In this document: piece by piece, positions 33,638-42,067 of the stretch
Layout of the letters: every line of letters starts with the position of its first letter
Numbering within the stretch: the first letter of the stretch is position 1
Source: Acidobacteriota bacterium
Lineage (GTDB): Bacteria > Acidobacteriota > Terriglobia > Bryobacterales > Bryobacteraceae
Assembly: GCA_023380575.1 (NCBI GenBank)
Contig: JAMCRM010000009.1
Location: 1 to 51,657, forward strand
Length of the DNA stretch: 51,657 bases
Direction of reading: 5' to 3'
The notes under the pieces: generated by a model
What the model saw: only the letters and a program-made list of their open reading frames with translations
What the model was told of the DNA's origin: nothing
The model's database searches: none
Program-made: the position numbers and the translations under genes

Positions 33638-34702
33638 ATGGTTTTGGAAGGTCGAAAAAGCAGACTGCTGATCGTGGACGACGAACCCACGGTGAGGGAT
33701 ATCCTCGCCCGGGCGCTCGGCGGCAATGGATATGAATGCGTGCAGGCGGCCGATGTAAGCGCCGCCGTGACCCAGCTTAAAAGCGGCACCATCGATCTTG
33801 TTCTCAGCGATATCATGATGCCGGACCGGTCGGGCATCGACCTGCTCGGAGAAGTGATGTCCTGGTGGCCGGATACCGGCGTGATCATGCTGACCGCCGT
33901 AGCCGACACGAGCACGGCGGTGCACGCCATGCGGCTGGGAGCGCACGACTACATCATGAAGCCGTTCAACCTGGAAGAGGTCCAGCTGAGCGTCGAGCGG
34001 GCGCTGGAAAAGCGTGAACTGGTCCTCTCAAACCGGGAGCATCGCGAGTTCCTCGAGCAGAAGGTTGAGGAGCAGACCGCCCAGATCCGCGAGACCTCGC
34101 TGGGAGCCATCCAGGCGCTGGTGGAAGCGCTGGAAGCCAAGGATACCTACACCAACGGTCACTCGCGGCGGGTCACCGAGGTGACCGTCACGCTGGCCCG
34201 GGAAATGGGGCTCGGCGAGGATGAGGTGGGCAGGATCCGCCTGGCCGGCCTGCTGCACGATATCGGCAAGATCGGTGTTCCGGAAGAAATCCTGCATAAA
34301 CCAGGCAAGCTCAGCGGCGGGGAATTCGAACAGATCAAGCGGCATTCCGTCATCGGGGAGAAGATCCTCAAGCCGGTGATCAAGGACGAGGAGATCCTGG
34401 CGATGGTCCGTTACCACCATGAGCGTTATGGCGGCAGCGGCTACCCCGAGGGCATTGCCGGTGACGCGATCCCCCTGGGCGCCAGGCTGATGGCGGTCGC
34501 CGATGCCTATGATGCCATGACCTCGAACCGGCCATACCGCAAGGCGCTATCCCCCGGGGAAGCGCACAGCCAGCTGCTTGAGAACCGGGGCATCCAGTTC
34601 GATCCGGAAGCCGTCGACCTCTTCATCCGTTGCGAGAAGAAGCTTCCTTACTGCCCAATGTCGGCCAACCCGGCGCGCAAGCCCGACAAGCTTGCCAGCT
34701 AG
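33638..34702 (+). CDS. response regulator with HD-GYP phosphodiesterase domain
   Basis: A cyclic di-GMP phosphodiesterase controlled by phosphorylation, 354 residues. The receiver domain (about 7-120) has Asp14-Asp15, phosphoacceptor Asp58 in LVLSDIMMPDRSG, Thr86 and Lys108. A coiled linker is followed by the HD-GYP domain, with HSRRVTEV, LLHDIGKIGVPEEIL, RYHHERYGGSGYPEG and VADAYDAMTSNRPYRKAL; the GYP triplet is intact. AGAGGTGGGG precedes ATG 33638; GTG 33620 would be an alternative. No histidine kinase is adjacent, so its partner lies elsewhere. It may oppose the GGDEF enzyme at 11805. Confidence 0.93.
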   Translation: MVLEGRKSRLLIVDDEPTVRDILARALGGNGYECVQAADVSAAVTQLKSGTIDLVLSDIMMPDRSGIDLLGEVMSWWPDTGVIMLTAVADTSTAVHAMRLGAHDYIMKPFNLEEVQLSVERALEKRELVLSNREHREFLEQKVEEQTAQIRETSLGAIQALVEALEAKDTYTNGHSRRVTEVTVTLAREMGLGEDEVGRIRLAGLLHDIGKIGVPEEILHKPGKLSGGEFEQIKRHSVIGEKILKPVIKDEEILAMVRYHHERYGGSGYPEGIAGDAIPLGARLMAVADAYDAMTSNRPYRKALSPGEAHSQLLENRGIQFDPEAVDLFIRCEKKLPYCPMSANPARKPDKLAS

Positions 34703-34720
34703 CCTCCCGGCGCCGGCCGG

Positions 34721-34746
34721 GTTTACCTTTTTGCGGTTCAGGGTAA
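34721..34746 (+). promoter_or_regulatory. SigB/SigF-type promoter before the small zinc protein gene
   Basis: GTTTAC (34721-34726), 14 bases, GGGTAA (34741-34746). It matches the element in front of sigF at 14227 and lies about 110 bases before ATG 34856. Confidence 0.55.
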
Positions 34747-34855
34747 TTCTTAAACTACGTAAGGCTTTTCCCTTATTTCCTTTGATTTCATCGGCCGCTA
34801 AGCTGGACCCATCATCTGGGGCGGTGGGCGGTAGCAAAAAGAGAAGGAGGAAAAT

Positions 34856-35053
34856 ATGAAGATGTATGACTGTGGCATCTGCTATTCTGCCGGCTCGGTA
34901 AACAAGTGGGGATACTGCGAGATCTGCGGCGAGCAGCTCGAACTTCCCCGCCTGTTGGCTGGCGGGCGCGCTTCAGCCGCCGGGACGGCCGGCGATAGCG
35001 TCGCGGACCCAGCTTCCAAAAAGTTGACCGCGGTTGGTCGGGACGCCGCCTGA
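34856..35053 (+). CDS. small zinc-knuckle protein, unknown function
   Basis: A 65-residue protein whose first 30 residues carry CGIC and CEIC separated by 11 residues, a likely zinc site, followed by a low-complexity Ala-rich tail. A near-perfect Shine-Dalgarno sequence (AGAAGGAGG, spacing six) indicates strong translation. The SigB/F-type promoter upstream suggests stress-dependent expression. I recognise no family. It stands alone, ahead of the thi operon. Confidence 0.65.
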   Translation: MKMYDCGICYSAGSVNKWGYCEICGEQLELPRLLAGGRASAAGTAGDSVADPASKKLTAVGRDAA

Positions 35054-35168
35054 AAACCGTCCCGGGGATGTTCTGACTGTTTCTTTGCGCAATTGCCTAC
35101 CTACCCAATAAGCGACGCCCCTCCGCCCGGTTCCATTTTATTGTGTTATTCTCTTGGGCTTTTTCTCG

Positions 35169-35177
35169 TGATATAAT
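35169..35177 (+). promoter_or_regulatory. extended -10 promoter of the thi operon
   Basis: TG (35169-35170), A, then a perfect TATAAT (35172-35177). The -35 is weak (TTCTCT at 35149-35154). Transcription would start about 35184, just before the TPP riboswitch. Confidence 0.65.
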
Positions 35178-35189
35178 CACGGCCACATA

Positions 35190-35277
35190 ATGGGGGAGCT
35201 GCCCTCAAGCGGCTGAGAAAGTGATGTTGTCACTGACCCCTGGAACCTGATCTGGATAATGCCAGCGCAGGGATGAC
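35190..35277 (+). ncRNA. TPP riboswitch (THI element)
   Basis: Conserved segments are all present: GGGGGAGC, GGCTGAGAAAG, ACCCCTGGAACCTGATC and TGGATAATGCCAGCGCAGGGA. They bind thiamin pyrophosphate. The element directly precedes a terminator hairpin and thi4, so TPP should stop transcription of the whole operon. Confidence 0.96.
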
Positions 35278-35291
35278 TCTATGAGGCTGGA

Positions 35292-35324
35292 GCCGTACCA
35301 CTGTTGGTACGGCCGTTTGTTTTT
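35292..35324 (+). terminator. riboswitch-controlled terminator
   Basis: GCCGTACCA (35292-35300), loop CTGT, TGGTACGGC (35305-35313), then CGTTTGTTTTT. A nine-base perfect stem between the riboswitch and thi4; the expression platform for attenuation. Confidence 0.88.
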
Positions 35325-35357
35325 AAAGGCCCAGTAATTTTGAGGGAAGGAGACAGG

Positions 35358-36158
35358 ATGGCGGTTTTTCATCCAATCGATGAGAAAGATGTAACCAAGG
35401 CGATCGTCGGCTCGTTCATGCGCCAGTTCGAGGAGTACGCCGAGAGCGACGTCATCATCGTCGGCGGCGGACCCAGCGGCCTGATGGCCGGCAAGGAGCT
35501 GGCGGCGAAGGGCTTGAAGACGTTGATCGTGGAACGCAATAACTATATCGGCGGCGGCTTCTGGATCGGCGGCTATCTGATGAACAAGGTGACGCTGCGG
35601 GCGCCGGCGCAGACGGTGCTGGACGAGTTGGGAGTCCCCTATGAGGAGGCGCAGGAAGGCCTCTACGTGGCTGACGGCCCACACGCCTGTTCGAAGCTGA
35701 TCGCGGCCGCCTGCGACGCCGGCGTCAAGTTCGCCAACATGACCATCTTCGAGGATGTGGTCATCCGCGACGGCAATCGCGTTGCCGGTGTTGTCATCAA
35801 CTGGACGCCAATCGTCTCATTGCCGCGGGAGATCACCTGTGTGGACCCGGTGGCGATCGAGGCGCAGATGGTCATCGACTCCACCGGACACGACGCCTGC
35901 GTCCTTTCCAAGCTGGAGCAGCGCGGCCTGGCCGAGACGGTAGGTTTCGGCGCCATGTGGGTAGAACGCTCCGAGGATCTGATCCTTGAGCATACCGGGG
36001 AATTCATGCCCGGCCTGGTGATCACAGGCATGGCGGTCTCCACCGCCTATGGCCTGCCGCGCATGGGTCCCACCTTCGGCGGCATGCTGCTGTCAGGCAG
36101 GCGGGCGGCGGAGGTCGTGCTGGAAAAGTTGGCCGATAAGGTTGCCCCGGCGAAATAG
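35358..36158 (+). CDS. thi4: thiazole synthase Thi4 family
   Basis: Makes the thiazole part of thiamin as an ADP adduct from NAD, glycine and a sulfur source. The 266 residues have the dinucleotide-binding motif [36 protein letters not shown], and the C-terminal [20 protein letters not shown]. The residue before the conserved V-D-P is Cys161 ([11 protein letters not shown]), where yeast Thi4 has its sulfur-donating Cys205 and sulfide-using archaeal forms have His. AAGGAGA precedes ATG 35358. As first gene behind the TPP riboswitch, it replaces thiG, thiS and thiH, which are absent from the window. Confidence 0.93.
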   Translation: MAVFHPIDEKDVTKAIVGSFMRQFEEYAESDVIIVGGGPSGLMAGKELAAKGLKTLIVERNNYIGGGFWIGGYLMNKVTLRAPAQTVLDELGVPYEEAQEGLYVADGPHACSKLIAAACDAGVKFANMTIFEDVVIRDGNRVAGVVINWTPIVSLPREITCVDPVAIEAQMVIDSTGHDACVLSKLEQRGLAETVGFGAMWVERSEDLILEHTGEFMPGLVITGMAVSTAYGLPRMGPTFGGMLLSGRRAAEVVLEKLADKVAPAK

Positions 36159-36194
36159 CAGCTGCGGGCCGGGCTGGAACCCGACTGATAAAAG

Positions 36195-37028
36195 GTGGCC
36201 GGAGCGGTGAGTCCCGCAGACCACATCGCCAACGTCCATATATACCGGGAGCCGCGCTGCCGGGCGATTGATTTTGAGGCGGTGGCGGCAGGTATCGGGG
36301 AGTGGCTGCCGCGCACGGCGGTGACGCTGCGCGCGCCGCTGCTGGAAGGATGGCTCGAAAATGCCTCAGCGGAGGATGCCGAAGCGCTGGCGATGCGGTT
36401 GGCTGAGGCGAAGGTGCGCAGCTTTGACCGGCCGGCGCGGACGGGGCAGCGGGTGCTGCCGGGTGAGGTCGGCTACGAGCTCAGGCGCCTGCAAAACAGG
36501 GACGGCGAAGTCTACGGCATCCTTTATGACGCCTGGCTTTTTACCGACGCTGCGCGAATGTTGCTGCCGGCCGCGGAAGCACGGCTGGAAAACGTCCATG
36601 TGATTTTCACAAATCAGCTAATCGGAACCTGGGATTTGGCCGACAGACGTTACCATGCGAGAACCGTTGTCTGCGGAGCGCCTTCGATCCTGTCCACTAG
36701 CGGCATGGTCGAGGCGCCGGCGCGGGCGCCCGGCTATTATCTCGCCCGGCGCAGCTCAGAAGCCCTGGGTTTACAGGAAGAAGAAAAGATGGAGCTGGCC
36801 CGGTCGTATGCCGGCGACTGCCTGCGTCTCGACGACCCCAGACTGACAGACACGGCGCAGGGGCTTGTGATGCAAGCTGTAACTTATAGATTGACCGGTG
36901 AACCTTTTTGTGATGACAGGGATTGCAGGCTGTTCAATGCCCACTGGCAGAGCGACCTGATCCGGACGCAAACCGGCGGCGGTTACTGCACTCGGCACGC
37001 GGAAATGTTCGCCCGTCTCCAGGCATAG
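36195..37028 (+). CDS. uncharacterised metallopeptidase-like protein in the thi operon (DUF6775-like)
   Basis: A 277-residue soluble protein between thi4 and thiE. It resembles, from memory, the archaeal and bacterial DUF6775 putative metallopeptidases, but I cannot verify this. Visible features are VHVIFTNQLIGTWD, RYHARTVVCGAPSILSTSG, MVEAPARAPGYY, and a C-terminal FCDDRDCRLFNAHWQ with GGYCTRH, a probable zinc site similar in style to the Cys-rich tail of archaemetzincins. No HEXXH motif is present. The GTG at 36195 is the chosen start; GTG 36207 is possible. Operon position implies a thiamin-related role, for example in processing the Thi4 product or in turnover; this is inference. Confidence 0.7.
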   Translation: MAGAVSPADHIANVHIYREPRCRAIDFEAVAAGIGEWLPRTAVTLRAPLLEGWLENASAEDAEALAMRLAEAKVRSFDRPARTGQRVLPGEVGYELRRLQNRDGEVYGILYDAWLFTDAARMLLPAAEARLENVHVIFTNQLIGTWDLADRRYHARTVVCGAPSILSTSGMVEAPARAPGYYLARRSSEALGLQEEEKMELARSYAGDCLRLDDPRLTDTAQGLVMQAVTYRLTGEPFCDDRDCRLFNAHWQSDLIRTQTGGGYCTRHAEMFARLQA

Positions 37029-37038
37029 GAGAAACATT

Positions 37039-37698
37039 TTGAATCTTGGATTGTATGTCATTACGGCTTCGATCCCCGAGCTGGGCAGGGATCATTATGA
37101 CGTGGCGGCTGCCGCGGTCGAGGGGGGCGCCACAGCCATCCAGCTGCGGGTCAAACGGCGCAGCATGGGTGAGGTGCTGAAGATCGCCACACGCATCCAT
37201 GAGCTCACCCAGGAGGCCGGCATCCCGCTGATCATCAATGATCATGTCGGCATCGCGATGGCCTCGAAGGCCGAAGGCCTGCATGTCGGACAGGATGACA
37301 TGCCTGTGCCGGCCGCCCTCAGGATGATCGGCCGCGGCCGGATAGTCGGCAAATCCGTCTCCAATCACACTGAAGCGCTGAAAGCGGTGCAGGAAGGGGC
37401 AACATACGTGGGCGTGGGTGCGGTCTATGCTACTGCCATCAAACCGGACCAGCTGCCGACCGGGCCCCAGCGTATCGCCAAGATCAGGGCGCTGTCAAAT
37501 ATCCCCATTATCGCAATTGGTGGCGTCGACGCTGGCAATCTGGGCGAATGCGTCGAAGCCGGAGCCAACGGCGTGGCGGTACTTTCCGCCGTGGCGATGG
37601 CCGATGACATGGTTGCGGCCACCACTGATCTGAGGCGGGCTCTGGATGACGCCAGGTCCTCGCTGGTGGTCGAAGCCGGAGCCAAGAAGGCCGGATGA
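37039..37698 (+). CDS. thiE: thiamin-phosphate synthase
   Basis: Joins HMP-PP and thiazole phosphate to thiamin phosphate. The 219-residue TIM barrel has RVKRRSMGEVLKIA, PLIINDHVGIAMASKAEGLHVGQDD, the phosphate-binding VGVGAVYATAIKPD and IPIIAIGGVDAGN. The start is TTG with AGGAG eight bases upstream. Its end overlaps thiC by four bases (ATGA). Confidence 0.94.
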   Translation: MNLGLYVITASIPELGRDHYDVAAAAVEGGATAIQLRVKRRSMGEVLKIATRIHELTQEAGIPLIINDHVGIAMASKAEGLHVGQDDMPVPAALRMIGRGRIVGKSVSNHTEALKAVQEGATYVGVGAVYATAIKPDQLPTGPQRIAKIRALSNIPIIAIGGVDAGNLGECVEAGANGVAVLSAVAMADDMVAATTDLRRALDDARSSLVVEAGAKKAG

Positions 37699-39008
37699 TG
37701 ACGTTGCTCGGACAACTGGCTTCCGGAGTTGTTCCCGCCCGGATGGAAGCCGTGGCGCTCTCTGAATCCATCGACCGGGACAAACTTTGCGAGCTGGTGC
37801 TGGCGGGAAGAGTGGTTGTGCCCCGGGCAAGTGGCGGCAGGCAGGTGAGGCCGACCGGCATCGGCAGCGGCCTGAGGACCAAGGTAAATGCCAACATCGG
37901 CGCTTCCAGCGAGATCTTTTCCCGTGATGAGGAGATCAGGAAGCTGGGCGCCGCGGTGGCGGCCGGGGCGGATACGGTGATGGATCTATCCAGTGGCGGC
38001 GGCGAAGTCGGCCAGTTGCGCCGGACGCTGATCGCCGGCAGCGAGTTGCCGTTCGGGACGGTGCCGATCTACGAAGCCGCGACGGCTGCGCGCGAACGCG
38101 GCGGCAGCGTTGTCTCCATGACTCGCGACGATCTGCTGGGCGTCGTTGAAAGCCAGGCGGCTGATGGTGTTGACTTCATGACCATCCATGCCGGCCTGAC
38201 CCGCTCGGCGCTCGGGCATCTGCAGGCGCAGGGGCGGCTAATGGACGTTGTCAGCCGCGGCGGCGCTTTCATGATCGCCTGGATGCTCCACCACGACCGC
38301 GAAAACCCATTTTACGAAGATTATGACCTGCTGCTCGAGGTGCTGGCCAAATGGGATGTCACCATCAGCCTGGGGGATGGCCTCAGGCCCGGCTGTCTCG
38401 CCGATGCCAGCGACCGGGCCCAGTTCCAGGAACTGGTGACGCTTGGCGGTCTGGCGCAAACAGCCCGCGAAGCAGGAGTCCAGGCGATGATTGAGGGACC
38501 GGGCCACGTGCCGCTGCCGGACGTGGAGGCCAACATCCGCATGGCCAAGAAACTCACCGGAGACGCGCCTTTATATGTGCTTGGCCCTCTGGTGACCGAC
38601 GTGGCGCCGGGTTACGATCACATCACGGCCGCTATCGGCGGCGCGATTGCCGGCGCCGCCGGGGCCGACTATCTTTGCTATGTGACTTCAGCTGAGCACC
38701 TGGGCCTGCCTACGGTCGAAGATGTCCACCAAGGTGTTATCGCTTCCCGGATCGCGGCGCATGCGGCCGACATCGCCAAGGGGGTGCCCGGCGCGCTCGA
38801 GTGGGACCGGCGCATGGCCGGCGCAAGAAAGGCGCTGGACTGGGATGCCCAGATCGGGCTGGCGGTCGATCCCAAGGCGGCGCGTTCGATTTACGACGCC
38901 CGCCGCAGCTCGTCGGTGGAGGGCTGCAGCATGTGCGGCGAACTCTGCGCCATGAAGATCGTGTCGGAGCATCTGGGGCTGAAGGCTGGTGAGATTTCCG
39001 GTTGCTAG
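37695..39008 (+). CDS. thiC: HMP phosphate synthase ThiC (radical SAM)
   Basis: Converts AIR to hydroxymethylpyrimidine phosphate. The 437 residues are the short bacterial/archaeal form without the N-terminal plant/proteobacterial extension. MDLSSGGGEVGQLRRTLI, FMTIHAGLTRSAL, EGPGHVPLPDVEANI and GPLVTDVAPGYDHITAAIGG are diagnostic. The C-terminal cluster motif is CSMCGELC (Cys411, 414, 418), one residue shorter between the last two Cys than the CX2CX4C form I know from E. coli. BzaF-type homologues exist, but thi operon membership favours ThiC. Overlaps with thiE (four bases) and thiL (seven bases) indicate coupled translation. Confidence 0.95.
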   Translation: MMTLLGQLASGVVPARMEAVALSESIDRDKLCELVLAGRVVVPRASGGRQVRPTGIGSGLRTKVNANIGASSEIFSRDEEIRKLGAAVAAGADTVMDLSSGGGEVGQLRRTLIAGSELPFGTVPIYEAATAARERGGSVVSMTRDDLLGVVESQAADGVDFMTIHAGLTRSALGHLQAQGRLMDVVSRGGAFMIAWMLHHDRENPFYEDYDLLLEVLAKWDVTISLGDGLRPGCLADASDRAQFQELVTLGGLAQTAREAGVQAMIEGPGHVPLPDVEANIRMAKKLTGDAPLYVLGPLVTDVAPGYDHITAAIGGAIAGAAGADYLCYVTSAEHLGLPTVEDVHQGVIASRIAAHAADIAKGVPGALEWDRRMAGARKALDWDAQIGLAVDPKAARSIYDARRSSSVEGCSMCGELCAMKIVSEHLGLKAGEISGC

Positions 39009-39997
39009 TCGGTGAACTGGGCGAAGAGGCTCTGCTTGACCGTTTGCGCCGTCTCTTCTCGTCCACGGCGGCGGCCATATCCGTGGGTATTGGCGATGAC
39101 GCGGCGGTGACCGGTCCTGCCGCTGGCATGCAGGTCTGGACCACGGATCTGCTCCTCGAAGGAGTGCATTTCAGGAAAGACTGGCAGGCGCCCGAGCAGC
39201 TGGGCCATAAATGTCTGGCGGTCAACCTCAGCGATATGGCGGCCATGGGTGCAGTGCCGCGTTATGCGCTGCTGACGATAGCCTGCGCTGGTGACACCCC
39301 GGTCGATTTAATCACGGGCATTTGTGAGGGCATCGCCTCGCTGGCGGCCAAAACCGGCACCGCCGTCGTCGGCGGCGACACTACCGGTTCCCCGGGCCCC
39401 CTGGCCCTGTCGGTGTCACTCGCGGGAGAGCTTGAGGCCGGAGAGGCGCCGGTTCTGCGCTCCGGAGCCCATCCGGGGGACCGCATTCTTGTAACCGGCC
39501 GCCTGGGCGGCGCTGCCGGCGGGCTGAGACTTAGCCAGCAAGGTTCCGGAGCGGGATTTCCCCAATTGCTGACTGCGCTCAACACTCCGGTCGCAAGGCT
39601 GGCGGAAGGCCATGCGGCGCGGCTGGCCGGTGCGGCCGCCATGACTGATATCAGCGACGGGCTGGCCACTGACCTGCGGCATATATGCGCGGCCAGCGGC
39701 ACCGGCGCCAGGATCAGGGCGGATGCCATTCCGGTATCCGAAAGTCTGCCTGAAGCGGCGGAACGCCACGGCTGGGAGCTTCAGGAGCTGGTGATCTACG
39801 GAGGCGAGGATTACGAGCTTCTGATCGCCGCACCACCGGATAAAGCCGGCCGCATCGCCGGCGCCATCGAGGCGGCCGGTACCCTCGTGACAGATATCGG
39901 CCAGATGACCGCCGCGGCCACGGGCATCGTCATGCTCGATCCCCGGGGCGCGGAACAACCGCTGGCGCAACGCGGCTTCGATCACTTCAGGCGATGA
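39002..39997 (+). CDS. thiL: thiamin-monophosphate kinase
   Basis: Phosphorylates thiamin phosphate to the active cofactor TPP. The 331 residues show [46 protein letters not shown] and [12 protein letters not shown], all typical of the AIRS-kinase fold. The TTG start lies inside the end of thiC. The stop overlaps the thiD start by four bases. Confidence 0.95.
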   Translation: MLVGELGEEALLDRLRRLFSSTAAAISVGIGDDAAVTGPAAGMQVWTTDLLLEGVHFRKDWQAPEQLGHKCLAVNLSDMAAMGAVPRYALLTIACAGDTPVDLITGICEGIASLAAKTGTAVVGGDTTGSPGPLALSVSLAGELEAGEAPVLRSGAHPGDRILVTGRLGGAAGGLRLSQQGSGAGFPQLLTALNTPVARLAEGHAARLAGAAAMTDISDGLATDLRHICAASGTGARIRADAIPVSESLPEAAERHGWELQELVIYGGEDYELLIAAPPDKAGRIAGAIEAAGTLVTDIGQMTAAATGIVMLDPRGAEQPLAQRGFDHFRR

Positions 39998-40809
39998 ATC
40001 CGCCGGCGCTCAAAGCCGTCCTCAGTATCGCCGGCTCCGATCCCGGGGCGGGGGCGGGCCTCCAGGCCGATCTGCGAACTTTCGACCGGCTGGGACTGTA
40101 CGGTCTCGGCGTTATCACGGCGATCACATCACAAAACACCATCGGCGTCAGCGGCGTCCATCCCCTTGATGCGGCGCTGGTGAAGGAGCAGCTGGGGGTG
40201 CTGCTGGCTGATATCAAACCCCGTGCCATGAAGACCGGCATGCTGGCCACTGCCGCGATCGCGGAGGCGGTCGCCGGCGGGATCGCAGAGGCGGGCGGAG
40301 CGCCGCTGGTGGTCGATCCCGTGCTGAAAAGCACCGGCGGCGGCAGTCTGGCGGAGCCGGAGCTGGCGCGGACGATCCGCGAAAAGCTGCTGCCGCTCTG
40401 CCGCGTGGTCACGCCGAACCTCTCCGAGGCGGCGGTTCTCGCCGGCGCCAGCGTGCGAACGCTCGACGACGCCCGCGAAGCGGCGGCGGAGCTGGTGGCT
40501 CTGGGGGCTGCCGCCGCCTGCGTCACTGGCGGGCACCTCGATGGAGATCCTGCCGATGTGTTGTGCGACGGCGGCCGGATGACGGTGATCCAGGGCAGGC
40601 GCGCCGGCGATGCGCGCGAATACCACGGCACCGGCTGTCTTTTTTCAGCCGCGCTGGCGGCATTTCTGGCACTGGGCGCCGATCTGGAAACAGCCGTGCG
40701 CTCGGCGCACGAATACGTGGCCGGGGGGATCGCGGCAGCCGTCGCTCCCGGACATGGGCTGCGCACGCCCTGGCCGCTCCGGCTTGAACCTGGGCCCGGC
40801 AAGCTTTAA
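39994..40809 (+). CDS. thiD: hydroxymethylpyrimidine (phosphate) kinase
   Basis: Phosphorylates HMP and HMP-P to HMP-PP for ThiE. The 271-residue ribokinase-fold protein has [23 protein letters not shown] (in parts: [17 protein letters not shown]), [23 protein letters not shown] and the anion-hole motif [10 protein letters not shown]. It is not fused to ThiE. Last gene of the riboswitch operon; no clear terminator follows in the 70-base gap. Confidence 0.95.
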   Translation: MNPPALKAVLSIAGSDPGAGAGLQADLRTFDRLGLYGLGVITAITSQNTIGVSGVHPLDAALVKEQLGVLLADIKPRAMKTGMLATAAIAEAVAGGIAEAGGAPLVVDPVLKSTGGGSLAEPELARTIREKLLPLCRVVTPNLSEAAVLAGASVRTLDDAREAAAELVALGAAAACVTGGHLDGDPADVLCDGGRMTVIQGRRAGDAREYHGTGCLFSAALAAFLALGADLETAVRSAHEYVAGGIAAAVAPGHGLRTPWPLRLEPGPGKL

Positions 40810-40879
40810 CCTTAGGGCTCGGATCGTTGCGGGATCTGGGTCCCGCACCTGAAATCGCCCACACGAAGGTGACCCCTGT

Positions 40880-41950
40880 TTGAGAACGTTGAAGTTAGGT
40901 GACAGAGGCAAGGAAGTCCTGGATGTACAGTCCAGGCTCTCCGGTCTCGGATATGACGTCGGCACCGACGGTGTGGATGGTCTTTTCGGCCCCGATACCC
41001 AGGCGGCCGTTCTGTGTTTCCAGCAAAAGATCGGGCTTCTTGTCGACGGCATCGTCGCCGAAAACACATGGCAGGAACTGGTGGAGGCGCGCTACGAGCC
41101 GGGGGAGAGGCTGCTATACCTGCGCATCCCGCCCTTTCGCGGCGCGGACGTGCTGACCCTGCAGCGTTCGCTCAACCGGCTGGGATTTAATGCCGGACCG
41201 GAAGACGCCATCTTCGGCGCCGAAACGGAACGGGCCGTGCTCGACTTTCAGAAAAACGCCGGCATGGTGATGGACGGCATGGTGGATGAGTCCGTCCTCA
41301 AGGTGATGGCCAAGGTCACCAAGGACGGCGAGCCCCACAGCAGCGGCGCCAAGATCCCGGACCGGAACGGCGGTTATGCCGGCGGCCGCTCGCTGGGCAG
41401 CCTGACCGTGGCGATCGACCCCGGGCATGGTGGCGAAGATACGGGCGCTGTCGCGGCTGGCGGTATCGCCGAGAAGAATCTGAATCTGAAGACGGCGCTC
41501 AACCTGGCTGCCGCGCTCAAGCCGCTGGGCGCCAGTGTCGTCCTGACCAGGGAAACCGATTCCGGCGTCGATCTGTATGAGCGGGCGGCGCTGGCAAACC
41601 TCAGCAGTGCCGACCTCTTCATCTGCATTCATCACAACAGCGCCACCAGCCACAGGGCACAGGGCGCTGCCGGCTACTTTTTCTGCCGTGAGGGCTACTT
41701 CTCCGAGCAGGGAAAGATGCTGGCGCAAAAGATTGTCGACAGCCTGGCGACCGAGCTGCAAGTGCTTGCGATGCCGGTGCTGGGACGGAACTATGCCGTC
41801 CTCCGGGAGACCGCGATGACCGCCATTTTGGTGGAGCCGTTCTTCCTCACCAACCTGGCAGGCGTCGCCAGTTTGTCCGAAGATGAGCTTGCCGCCCGGG
41901 AAGCTTCGGCTATCATGGCCGGTCTCAGGGCATATTTCGCCGGCCAGTAG
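40880..41950 (+). CDS. N-acetylmuramoyl-L-alanine amidase with two peptidoglycan-binding domains, no signal peptide
   Basis: A 356-residue protein with two PG_binding_1 domains (about 3-66 and 86-143) and a C-terminal Amidase_3 domain from about 175. Zinc and catalytic residues are intact: His183 in DPGHGG, Glu198, His251 in CIHHNS and Glu319 in VEPFFLTN. There is no signal peptide. The layout and lack of export signal resemble mycobacterial CwlM, a cytoplasmic regulator of the MurA step, so a regulatory role is possible although the catalytic site looks complete. The TTG start has GAAGGTGA upstream. Confidence 0.88.
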   Translation: MRTLKLGDRGKEVLDVQSRLSGLGYDVGTDGVDGLFGPDTQAAVLCFQQKIGLLVDGIVAENTWQELVEARYEPGERLLYLRIPPFRGADVLTLQRSLNRLGFNAGPEDAIFGAETERAVLDFQKNAGMVMDGMVDESVLKVMAKVTKDGEPHSSGAKIPDRNGGYAGGRSLGSLTVAIDPGHGGEDTGAVAAGGIAEKNLNLKTALNLAAALKPLGASVVLTRETDSGVDLYERAALANLSSADLFICIHHNSATSHRAQGAAGYFFCREGYFSEQGKMLAQKIVDSLATELQVLAMPVLGRNYAVLRETAMTAILVEPFFLTNLAGVASLSEDELAAREASAIMAGLRAYFAGQ

Positions 41951-42012
41951 TGATTTTCCCTTAGAAAAATGACGCAATTTGCATGAATTTAACGTTATTT
42001 AAGCCATTTTTG

Positions 42013-42041
42013 TTGACTTAATTTAAATGCCTTGCTATTGT
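42013..42041 (+). promoter_or_regulatory. sigma-70 promoter of the NlpC/P60 gene
   Basis: TTGACT (42013-42018), 17 bases, TATTGT (42036-42041), in a locally AT-rich stretch. The predicted start of transcription is about 42048. Confidence 0.6.
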
Positions 42042-42067
42042 TCACCAGGTTTTGTTAGCCAAAGCGG

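Noticed and set aside
33406..33735. A 109-residue frame upstream of the HD-GYP gene
   Set aside because: It overlaps the regulator's start in another frame, has no ribosome binding site and no recognisable composition.
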